5,566 bases of DNA, from contig JBDTMC010000505.1 of NCBI GenBank assembly GCA_039934475.1, positions 1 to 5,566 on the forward strand, read 5' to 3'. The notes beneath the pieces are model-generated. The model was not told where the DNA came from. It did not search any database and was given only the letters and a program-made list of their open reading frames with translations. Position 1 is the stretch's first letter. Each line of letters starts with the position of its first letter. Shown piece after piece: positions 1-5,566 of this stretch. This DNA comes from JBDTMC01 sp039934475. GTDB lineage: Bacteria > Acidobacteriota > Terriglobia > Bryobacterales > Bryobacteraceae. The translations under genes were made by a program, and so were the position numbers.

Positions 1-72
1 CATTCGTACCGCATAGCGATCGCCGGATCCGAAGCAGGCTGCGAAGGGAAGGGAATACCGAAGATCGTTCAT
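1..72 (-). CDS. Partial 5' end of a gene, ADOP/MacB-type permease-like N-terminus, possibly frameshifted
   Basis: Twenty-four codons are open from an ATG at 72-70 to the left edge, so only the N-terminus is present. The start is well supported: GAGGTGA lies just upstream on the same strand, 5 bases from the ATG. The protein opens MNDLRYS, which resembles the beginning of acidobacterial duplicated orphan permeases (ADOP) and other MacB-like ABC permeases, whose N-termini commonly read like M-x-D-L-R-Y-A-L-R. After residue 7 the annotated frame (LPFAACFGSG) stops looking like that family. Removing one copy of a 5-bp tandem repeat at 44-53 gives MNDLRYSLRSLLRIR instead, which fits better. The gene may therefore be a frameshifted pseudogene or carry an assembly error. 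It is divergent from the flavin oxidoreductase at 204. The family call rests on very few residues. Confidence 0.4.
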   Translation of the reverse strand, partial: MNDLRYSLPFAACFGSGDRYAVRM

Positions 73-77
73 CAACT

Positions 78-84
78 TCACCTC
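78..84 (-). promoter_or_regulatory. Ribosome binding site of the left-edge gene
   Basis: On the minus strand this reads GAGGTGA, a near-perfect Shine-Dalgarno sequence, 5 bases before the ATG at 72-70. It is the main reason to accept such a short partial gene at the edge. Confidence 0.55.
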
Positions 85-203
85 GGACGTTGATCGACGG
101 CCCCCTGCCATGTTCCGAACAGCGTCATCCGCTGCTGGTGAGGAATGCGCGCTAACCGAACTCGAACGCGAACCCAGAGGCCGTCTGGAATCATCAACTC
201 AAT

Positions 204-1316
204 ATGAGAAGCGTCATTGAGGACCGTACAGCACTCTTATTTAAACCATTCACTGTAAACGACCTGGTTCTTGCGAACCGGATTGTTATGGCGCCCATGA
301 CCCGCTCCAAGTCGCCATTGAACATACCTGGGCCGGATGTCGCGGCGTACTATAGCCGCCGGGCCGAAGGCGGGGTAGGCCTGATCGTCACGGAAGGAAC
401 CTACGTGGGACGCCTGGGAGCGGGCTTTTACCCGGATGTCCCGCACTTCTACGGGGAGAAGCCGCTGGCAGGGTGGAAGAGAGTCGTAGAGGAAGTCCAT
501 CAGGCCGGCGGAAAGATCTTTCCCCAGATTTGGCACTGTGGCCTGGTTCCGGGACCCGATGGAACCTTCGGTCCTGGCGCAGAGGGCCCTTCAGGGTTTG
601 CCGGGCCGGGGCAGATGGTCACAGACCCGATGACGCAACAGGCGATTGACGAAGTCATCCTCGCCTATGGCGAAGCTGCCGCTGCTGCCGAACGCCTGGG
701 CTTTGATGGAGTTGAGATTCACGGCGCGCACGGTTATCTGATCGACCAGTTCTTCTGGGAAGCAACCAACCTGCGCACTGATCGGTATGGAGGCGATCTG
801 GTCGCCCGTACTCGTTTTGCCGTCGAGGTAATTCGTGAGATTCGAAGTAAGGTGAGTCCGTGCTTTCCCGTCTGTCTCCGCTTTTCGCAATGGAAGCTGC
901 AGGACTTCAAGGCCAAGTTGGCCCACAGTCCCGCTGAGTTGGAGCGTTTCCTCGAGCCTCTCGTCGAGGCTGGCGTGGACTTGTTCCATTGCTCGCAACG
1001 CCGCTTCTGGGAACCTGAATTTGAGGGCAGCTCGCTGAACTTGGCTGGCTGGACGAAGAAGTTGAGCGGCAAACCCACTGTCACTGTCGGGTCGATCACG
1101 CTGAACCAGGAGTTCACGCGCTCTTTTGCCAGTTCCGATACCGCCGGCGTGACGGGGATCGAGGAGTTGCTGGAACGTCTGGAACGCGACGAGTTCGATC
1201 TGGTCGCTGTCGGGCGCTCCCTGATCGCGAATCCATCCTGGCCAGAGATGGTTCAGCGCGGGGCAATCGACGAATTGCGGCCCTTCCAGAGAGACCTGCT
1301 GGCTGCCCTCGCTTAG
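204..1316 (+). CDS. NADH:flavin oxidoreductase, Old Yellow Enzyme family
   Basis: This is a complete 370-residue FMN-dependent ene-reductase of the Old Yellow Enzyme family, predicted to be cytoplasmic. Such enzymes take hydride from NAD(P)H and reduce C=C bonds activated by a carbonyl or nitro group. The single TIM-barrel domain runs from LFKPFTV (about residue 12) to near the end. Visible family motifs are APMTRS at 30-35 (FMN contact), GGVGLIVTEGTYV at 56-68, FPQIWHCG at 106-113, and EIHGAHGYL at 171-179. The last gives a His173/His176 pair where many members have His/Asn. The loop LRTDRYGGDL lies at 190-199, CLRFSQW at 224-230, and AVGRSLIANPSW at 335-346 binds phosphate. Length is normal for the family and there is no signal peptide. 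The ATG at 204 places the conserved region about ten residues in, as expected, but the ribosome binding site is weak. The aldo/keto reductase follows after 110 bp on the same strand. The physiological substrate is unknown; detoxification of electrophiles is the usual guess. Confidence 0.93.
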   Translation: MRSVIEDRTALLFKPFTVNDLVLANRIVMAPMTRSKSPLNIPGPDVAAYYSRRAEGGVGLIVTEGTYVGRLGAGFYPDVPHFYGEKPLAGWKRVVEEVHQAGGKIFPQIWHCGLVPGPDGTFGPGAEGPSGFAGPGQMVTDPMTQQAIDEVILAYGEAAAAAERLGFDGVEIHGAHGYLIDQFFWEATNLRTDRYGGDLVARTRFAVEVIREIRSKVSPCFPVCLRFSQWKLQDFKAKLAHSPAELERFLEPLVEAGVDLFHCSQRRFWEPEFEGSSLNLAGWTKKLSGKPTVTVGSITLNQEFTRSFASSDTAGVTGIEELLERLERDEFDLVAVGRSLIANPSWPEMVQRGAIDELRPFQRDLLAALA

Positions 1317-1411
1317 AATAGGGGCGGAAACTGCCTTTAGCTCCTGGCCAAATCCAGCTGGCGGCGCTCTCGAGCGCATGCCGCCTGAATTTTCAGTATC
1401 CTTGGCTGTAC

Positions 1412-1416
1412 AGGAG
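1412..1416 (+). promoter_or_regulatory. Ribosome binding site of the aldo/keto reductase
   Basis: AGGAG ends 10 bases before the ATG at 1427, and a second purine stretch, AGAGG, lies 3 bases before it. Together with the twin-arginine signal that begins immediately after, this fixes the start at 1427. Confidence 0.6.
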
Positions 1417-1426
1417 ATAGAGGCTT

Positions 1427-2452
1427 ATGGAACACCACGATCCTTCTCGGCGCGACTTCCTTCACAACACCGCTGCCATCGCCTCGGCGGCGAGCCTCCT
1501 CGCCGATCAGGTCATTGCCCAAACCACCAGCGCATCGGCCACCGGCATGCCGACGCGAATCCTCGGGCGCACCGGCGTTCCGATCTCCATCGTCGGACTC
1601 GGCGGTTGGCATATCGGCTCTGTCAAAGACGAAAACGAAGCGATTCGCATCATGCACACGGCGATCGGCGAAGGACTGACCTTCTTCGACAACGCCTGGG
1701 ATTACCAGGACGGGCACGCCGAAGAGGTGATGGGCAAAGGCCTGGAGGGCCGCCGGGACAAAGTCTTCCTCATGTCGAAGAACTGCGAGCGCGACTATGA
1801 AGGCTCAAAGCGGAATCTCGAGGACAGCCTACGGCGCCTGCGCACCGATCATCTCGACTTGTGGCAGTTCCACGAATTGGTCTACGACAACGACCCCGAC
1901 TGGGTCTTCGACAAAGGCGGCATTCGCGCCGCGTTGGAGGCTCGTCAGGCGGGCAAGGTGCGTTTTATCGGCTTCACCGGCCACAAAGATCCGCGCATTC
2001 ACCTCAAAATGCTCGGCAAGCCGCACGACTGGGACTCCGCCCAGATGCCCATCAACGTCATGGACGCCCACTATCGTAGCTTTCAGAACGAAGTGGTCCC
2101 TGTGTGCCTCAGCAAAAACGTCGGAGTTCTCGGCATGAAGGGTCTGGCGGGTGGCCTCCCGCAAGGCCGGTTACTCAGTCACGCCGGTCTTACTGCCGCG
2201 GAGTGTTATCGTTACTGCCTCAGTCTCCCCGTAACCGCGCAAGTGATGGGCATCACCACGATGGAACAACTGCAGCAGGACATTGCGCTTGCTCGCGCTT
2301 TCAAACCGATGACTGTGGAAGAACGCCGCACGCTCTTGAACAAAGTAAAGGACGAAGCGGGTGACGGCCGTCACGAGCTTTTCAAGTCCACTAAGACTTA
2401 TGATGGCCCGCATCATCGCCGTCAGCATGGGTTCGATTTGCAGCAGGCATAG
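1427..2452 (+). CDS. Tat-targeted aldo/keto reductase
   Basis: A complete 341-residue aldo/keto reductase with an export signal. Residues 7-12 read SRRDFL, the twin-arginine motif, followed by an alanine-rich hydrophobic stretch (16-31) and a possible cleavage site after VIA at 29-31. The protein would then be moved folded, with its cofactor, across the inner membrane. The (beta/alpha)8 barrel starts at TRILGRTGVPISIVGLGGW (43-61). All four catalytic residues of the superfamily can be placed: Asp88 and Tyr93 in FFDNAWDY, Lys118 in LMSKN, and His149 in WQFHE. FIGFTGHKD lies at 180-188 and GMKGLAGG at 236-243. The tail (DGRHELFKSTKTYDG) resembles exported aldo/keto reductases of acidobacteria, as I recall them. 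It lies downstream of the flavin oxidoreductase on the same strand and may share its transcript, although the 110-bp gap also leaves room for a promoter. The substrate is unknown. NAD(P)H supply outside the cytoplasm is unexplained unless the cofactor is carried along tightly bound. Confidence 0.93.
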   Translation: MEHHDPSRRDFLHNTAAIASAASLLADQVIAQTTSASATGMPTRILGRTGVPISIVGLGGWHIGSVKDENEAIRIMHTAIGEGLTFFDNAWDYQDGHAEEVMGKGLEGRRDKVFLMSKNCERDYEGSKRNLEDSLRRLRTDHLDLWQFHELVYDNDPDWVFDKGGIRAALEARQAGKVRFIGFTGHKDPRIHLKMLGKPHDWDSAQMPINVMDAHYRSFQNEVVPVCLSKNVGVLGMKGLAGGLPQGRLLSHAGLTAAECYRYCLSLPVTAQVMGITTMEQLQQDIALARAFKPMTVEERRTLLNKVKDEAGDGRHELFKSTKTYDGPHHRRQHGFDLQQA

Positions 2453-2525
2453 TCGTGGGCTCGCCTTCTCCAGTAAATGGGACCAGGCGCCTCCAATAGT
2501 AGCCAGCTGATCGCTATCGCAGACT

Positions 2526-2554
2526 GCCGTTATTGTGCCGTTACACGGCCGTTA
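2526..2554 (+). repeat. Three phased direct repeats GCCGTTA, 11-bp period
   Basis: The heptamer GCCGTTA occurs at 2526-2532, 2537-2543 and 2548-2554. The copies are identical and separated by 4-bp spacers (TTGT, CACG), so each starts exactly 11 bp after the last. Seven-bp units with 4-bp spacers are the layout of direct-repeat operators bound by PhoB/OmpR-type response regulators. No fourth copy sits in phase on either side. The block lies 74 bp after the aldo/keto reductase stop and 36 bp before the open frame at 2590. The repeat is directly visible; its role as an operator is inferred. Confidence 0.5.
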
Positions 2555-2589
2555 ACCCAAGATGACCGGAATTCGAAACGTAGCGGCAG

Positions 2590-3360
2590 TTGGTGACCGC
2601 AAATCAAAATAACGCGAACTCCCAATTTTACAATCACATACAGCACCTTCCCCAAACGCCGCCCGTCCGATTTCCACCGGCCCCATGCTACCCTCCCCAC
2701 GGGTACGAAAGGTATCCCAATAATGGCAAGGGCCACAACCCCGAAAGTCCCGCAAAGCCTCCCGTGCCATCTGTCTACGAGTCCCGCATCCACCGCCACA
2801 TCAAGCAGACCCTCCAACAGCTAAAAACCATCGAGCAGTTGCTGCCCCAACTCGACGAACCCGGCGTCGATCTCTCCGAAGAAGTTCCCGAGGAGCCCGG
2901 CTCCCACGGCCAAGGCACTCAAATTGTCCCCTTCCCGGAGCCCTCCACTGACGCCGCGCCAACCGAAAAGACAAACGAACCTGAGTACGACTCAACCCCC
3001 GTGGAATCATCCGCCTGCGGATCAAGGAATTTCAAACCCAAACCGCTCGCACAGCGCGTCCGGTACCCCGTCTATCCTCGCCGTAAATCCGAGGTCGAAC
3101 AAGCTGAGAAAGTAATCGCCTCACGGGGCTGCCACCGATACCGTCGTGGGCTTGCTCGCGTTCCCTGCGATGCTGATAACGAGTGGATACGTGCCGCTGG
3201 CGATTACAGGAACTCTCAGGTTCATCTGGGCGAGTCCTGCATACGTTGGCGCCAAGCCCGCAAATTGAATCTCCACCGACGTCCCGCCGATTGTTGCGGA
3301 GATCGGAGACCCGGTGGCGTTCACCAGGCCGGCGGGCGCAGCGCCATCGTCCTGCTGTGA
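2590..3360 (+). CDS. Hypothetical proline-rich open frame, probably a decayed gene
   Basis: An open frame of 256 codons with no ATG. It would start at TTG 2590 or GTG 2593, and no convincing ribosome binding site precedes either. The N-terminus reads MVTANQNNANSQ. Residues 23-60 are rich in Pro, Tyr and Asn. Residues 63-88 (from YESRIHRHIKQTLQQLKTIE) look like an amphipathic helix, followed by an acidic Pro/Glu-rich tail containing TNEPEYDS. Third-position GC is high mainly between about 2755 and 2960, so that part looks most like former or real coding sequence. From 3121 on the frame lies antisense to the large minus-strand gene and turns arginine- and cysteine-rich, as shadow frames do, so a functional product is unlikely to extend there. 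The pieces recall a multicopy acidobacterial hypothetical family that starts near ANxxNAxxSTGPxTPEGK and ends in a helix plus a TNEP-like tail. The middle of that family is missing. I cannot assign a function. Confidence 0.3.
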   Translation: MVTANQNNANSQFYNHIQHLPQTPPVRFPPAPCYPPHGYERYPNNGKGHNPESPAKPPVPSVYESRIHRHIKQTLQQLKTIEQLLPQLDEPGVDLSEEVPEEPGSHGQGTQIVPFPEPSTDAAPTEKTNEPEYDSTPVESSACGSRNFKPKPLAQRVRYPVYPRRKSEVEQAEKVIASRGCHRYRRGLARVPCDADNEWIRAAGDYRNSQVHLGESCIRWRQARKLNLHRRPADCCGDRRPGGVHQAGGRSAIVLL

Positions 3361-5322
3361 TGAAACTGATCCCTGTCCGGTAAAGAACACGGAAACGATG
3401 GACTGCGCGGCTGCGGGGTTTCCCGGTCCGTTGCGCGTTCCATCTGCATTCAGAACGGCAGACTGACCCGTTTCATCGGCGAACACACCTGGTGCGCTTG
3501 CTCGAACGTTGATTGTAGTCAGCGGCGATTCGGCGCCGCTCACACGCACCTTCAATGTCGCGCGCCCGGTCGCGATTGCAAATGGAACTTGAGCGTTGAT
3601 CTGTCCCGGTGAGACATATAGCAGCGGCGCCGCCACTCCATTAATGGAGACAGACACATCGGTGAGCGAGATTGGTAAAGGCAACACTGATGCCGTAGCA
3701 GCGACCGGAGACAGACCCGTGCCAAAAATCGATATCAGCGATCCTGGCGAAACGGCATCCGTTGCAAAACTCGCCGCGTTCGTAACAGCGGCGACCGCCG
3801 GAGGATTCCGATTGGTCAGTCCAAACACCTCAATCGAGTATTGCGTTCCGACGTAGACTTTACTATCGGCGATCGTGGGTACGCCGAATTCGATGTAGCC
3901 GGCGATGGTGTCCGCCGTTTGTTGATTGCTATCGTACAGTTGCTTCAAGTCAACGGCATCATAGGCCCGTAAGGTCCCATTTTCATCCGTCGAAACAATC
4001 CAGACCACACTGTTCTTCGTGCCATTGGCAGAAACACTCGGTGTGGCGCCAATCAATCCTGTGTTCGTGGTGGCCGACGCTGAGGCCGCCTGACCGAGAG
4101 TTGCCTGCGCAACCGAAAACGCCTGCAATGTGGAGTATTGCGGTCCAACATAAATCGTTCCGTTAATGTACGCGCCTATACCCAACAACGGGTTCTTAGA
4201 AAACGGCAGTGACGCAAGCGCGCTCACATCGGTTCCCGTTTGGGCGCCACCCAAATGGTCGCGGTCGAGGAGATACATACGCCCCTCTTTGCCACCGGTA
4301 AACAGTAAATGTGGATGGCTGGAACTGCCCGCTTCGTCTGGTAGAAGAAGGGCGCCGCTCGAGCCGAGGTCAAGATCTGCCCCGTTCAGTACGTCTCCAT
4401 TGAATGGCGCAAAGTAACCTGCCACCGATAGGTTCGGCGCCGGTGAGAGTTTGAGCACCGCATTTCCATAGTTGCTCCCTCCAGCACCGGCATCGAAATC
4501 GCCGTTCGCGACCACGCCATAAATGTAGCCATCGGAATCCGCGGAGAGACCCGCGCCACCGTTCCAGAACGAGCCGCCGTTCCCTCCCGGCGTCGAGTTG
4601 AAGGTGCCTCGCAGGCTCAGCGTGGTCGCATCATGAGCAAAAATCCATCCATGATAGAGCCCCCTGTCGCAGTGAGAGGTCCACGCAGAATAGACCATGC
4701 CGTTCACCAACAGCAACGCACCCCGCTGCTTGTGGGCACGCGAAACAAAATCGGGAGGCTGAATTACCACCGGACTCCCTGTTCGCTCGGTTCCGTTTCT
4801 GACGTCAAGTGCGTGCAACCGGAAAACGTACTGATTCCCCGATTCCTTGGTCTCCGCGATTAGGTAAATTGTGCCCGAATTGACGTCCACCACTGGCGTA
4901 CCGATGATTCCAAGTTCTGGTTGAATAACCCCGCAATTTACGTCCTGAAAAGGAACCGTCGTGACACCCTTCTCCGGATCGAGAAAACTCACATGCCACA
5001 GCGCCCCTGCATTGGATCCGGAAGCGTCGTCGGCATCGAAGGCGTACACGCTGTTGTGCGCAGTCGCGACGAACACCACATTGTGTAAACCCTTGCCATC
5101 GATCTTCACTCGCCGCATGTATAGGGGCTGGGCGTAAATTGCCCCGTCCACCACGTGGGACATCCGCTTCCCGAATGAACCGGCCTTGACGTTCAATGGT
5201 GTCAAGAGTGTCTCGAACCGGTACTGACCGGTCCGCCCATTGTCGTTGTGATAGGTCGAAACATCCGTCTGCGCTATCAGCGCAAGTTCGACGAAAAGGA
5301 ATGTCGTGAGCAATCGCAACAT
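3121..5322 (-). CDS. Exported beta-propeller protein with Solibacter-type C-terminal domain (TIGR03437-like)
   Basis: A large secreted protein of 733 residues counted from ATG 5322. Residues 1-18 (MLRLLTTFLFVELALIAQ) form a signal peptide with likely cleavage next to A17/Q18. The mature protein begins DVSTYHNDNGRTGQ (20-33), a start common among acidobacterial PQQ-like propeller proteins. Repeated blade segments follow to about residue 502: VVFVATAHNSVYAFDADD (82-99), IIGTPVVDVNSGTIYLIAE (139-157), LLFTGGKEGRMYLLDRD (339-355), GTIYVGPQYSTLQAFSV (388-404) and KVYVGTQYSIEVFGL (488-502). Residues about 515-731 match the Solibacter paralogous C-terminal domain: NAASF, SPGSLISIFGTGLSP, then PLLYVSPGQINAQVPF, APGVF and FTGQGSV. 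The function of this domain is not known to me; it may be Ig-like and help secretion or surface attachment. An in-frame TTG at 5349 would add nine residues, but they precede a good signal peptide and lack a ribosome binding site, whereas ATG 5322 has a G-rich run just upstream. I see no enzymatic signature. It could be a quinoprotein-like or purely structural exported protein. Confidence 0.88.
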   Translation of the reverse strand: MLRLLTTFLFVELALIAQTDVSTYHNDNGRTGQYRFETLLTPLNVKAGSFGKRMSHVVDGAIYAQPLYMRRVKIDGKGLHNVVFVATAHNSVYAFDADDASGSNAGALWHVSFLDPEKGVTTVPFQDVNCGVIQPELGIIGTPVVDVNSGTIYLIAETKESGNQYVFRLHALDVRNGTERTGSPVVIQPPDFVSRAHKQRGALLLVNGMVYSAWTSHCDRGLYHGWIFAHDATTLSLRGTFNSTPGGNGGSFWNGGAGLSADSDGYIYGVVANGDFDAGAGGSNYGNAVLKLSPAPNLSVAGYFAPFNGDVLNGADLDLGSSGALLLPDEAGSSSHPHLLFTGGKEGRMYLLDRDHLGGAQTGTDVSALASLPFSKNPLLGIGAYINGTIYVGPQYSTLQAFSVAQATLGQAASASATTNTGLIGATPSVSANGTKNSVVWIVSTDENGTLRAYDAVDLKQLYDSNQQTADTIAGYIEFGVPTIADSKVYVGTQYSIEVFGLTNRNPPAVAAVTNAASFATDAVSPGSLISIFGTGLSPVAATASVLPLPISLTDVSVSINGVAAPLLYVSPGQINAQVPFAIATGRATLKVRVSGAESPLTTINVRASAPGVFADETGQSAVLNADGTRNGPGNPAAAQSIVSVFFTGQGSVSSQQDDGAAPAGLVNATGSPISATIGGTSVEIQFAGLAPTYAGLAQMNLRVPVIASGTYPLVISIAGNASKPTTVSVAAP

Positions 5323-5454
5323 CAATGCCCCCCAAGGCGCGGTCTCCAAACAGAATACACAACCAGCACCCCCCTCCGTCCTTCACCCTCACCCAGGACC
5401 GCCGATACCCGTTTCCACAGCAGTGTTGGCCCTCCCTCCCGGTGTTATCGTGCT

Positions 5455-5460
5455 GGAGAG
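5455..5460 (+). promoter_or_regulatory. Ribosome binding site of the right-edge gene
   Basis: GGAGAG, continuing as AG, is a strong purine-rich Shine-Dalgarno sequence. The GAGAG at 5458-5462 ends 8 bases before the ATG at 5471. It supports a real translation start close to the edge. Confidence 0.5.
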
Positions 5461-5470
5461 AGTTGATATC

Positions 5471-5566
5471 ATGATCCGAACGCAAATCGGCCTCGACGAA
5501 CATGACTACGCGCTAGCGGGAGTTTACTCGGAAGCCGCAACGGCAGTCGTCCCTGCCCACCCTAAC
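5471..5566 (+). CDS. Partial 5' end of a gene, ribbon-helix-helix antitoxin-like N-terminus
   Basis: Thirty-two codons are open from ATG 5471 to the right edge, so the gene is incomplete. It starts MIRTQIGLDEHDYALA. The short beta-strand pattern R-T-Q-I-x-L-D-E followed by a helix start (Y-x-L) is typical of ribbon-helix-helix DNA-binding proteins, many of which are antitoxins of toxin-antitoxin pairs. If that holds, the toxin gene should lie just outside the window. From residue 17 the sequence (GVYSEAATAVVPAHPN) stops resembling the usual Lys/Arg-rich helix. The +1 frame from there reads REFTRKPQRQSSLPTL, which fits somewhat better, so a frameshift is possible. The gene is divergent from the propeller gene, with 148 bp between the two starts. 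The family call is based on about 16 residues and is tentative. Confidence 0.45.
   Translation, partial: MIRTQIGLDEHDYALAGVYSEAATAVVPAHPN

Noticed and set aside
73..203. Possible promoters in the divergent gap between the left-edge gene and the flavin oxidoreductase
   Set aside because: TTGATC at 90-95 looks like a -35 box, but no acceptable -10 box follows at 16-18 bp, so no promoter can be supported.
591..1379. 262-codon open frame on the minus strand
   Set aside because: It lies opposite the well-supported flavin oxidoreductase and has no recognisable motifs; it is a shadow of that gene's GC-biased codons.
1361..1396. GC-rich hairpin (GCGCT / AGCGC, loop CTCG) followed by a small CTGAA/TTCAG inverted repeat between the two reductases
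   Set aside because: The stem is only 5 bp, there is no T-run after it, and such short palindromes are common in GC-rich DNA, so I do not call a terminator.
1378..1800. 140-codon open frame on the plus strand across the aldo/keto reductase start
   Set aside because: Its composition is rich in Arg, His and Pro without motifs, while the overlapping frame has a ribosome binding site, Tat signal and catalytic residues.
2530..2817. 95-codon open frame on the minus strand
   Set aside because: It has no ribosome binding site or family resemblance and crosses both the phased repeat and the proline-rich frame; it is probably chance.
4805..5503. 232-codon open frame on the minus strand overlapping the propeller gene
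   Set aside because: It is in another frame of the same strand, is rich in Arg, Cys and Gly, and would conflict with the clear signal peptide and propeller motifs of the 3121-5322 gene.

Overview
The window most likely comes from an acidobacterium of the Solibacter/Bryobacter lineage. The strongest evidence is the minus-strand gene at 3121-5322. It joins an exported beta-propeller, opening with a DVSTYHNDNGRTGQ-type start, to a C-terminal domain that matches the Solibacter paralogous-family C-terminal domain (TIGR03437). A Tat-targeted aldo/keto reductase and a possible N-terminus of an ADOP/MacB-type permease at the left edge fit the same phylum. The lineage call is made from remembered family features, because no database search was possible.

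Layout from left to right: (1) 1-72, minus strand: the first 24 codons of a gene that leaves the window. It has a very good ribosome binding site and an MNDLRYS start typical of ADOP permeases, but a 5-bp tandem duplication appears to throw it out of frame. (2) 204-1316, plus: a complete Old Yellow Enzyme family flavin oxidoreductase. (3) 1427-2452, plus: a complete aldo/keto reductase with a twin-arginine signal, 110 bp downstream and possibly co-transcribed. (4) 2453-3120: poorly coding DNA. It contains three GCCGTTA heptamers spaced exactly 11 bp apart, then a proline-rich open frame (2590-3360, no ATG) that looks more like a decayed gene than an active one. (5) 3121-5322, minus: the large exported propeller protein, convergent with everything to its left. 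(6) 5471-5566, plus: the start of another gene with a strong ribosome binding site and a ribbon-helix-helix-like N-terminus, running off the right edge.

The two reductases are the only pair that suggests shared function. One is predicted to be a cytoplasmic FMN enzyme reducing activated C=C bonds. The other is predicted to be an exported NAD(P)H-type carbonyl reductase or a relative of one. Their substrates cannot be read from the sequence. I see no CRISPR array, tRNA, rRNA, insertion sequence or clear defence system. The unusual points are the helically phased repeat, the two edge genes with possible frameshifts, and the decayed open frame.
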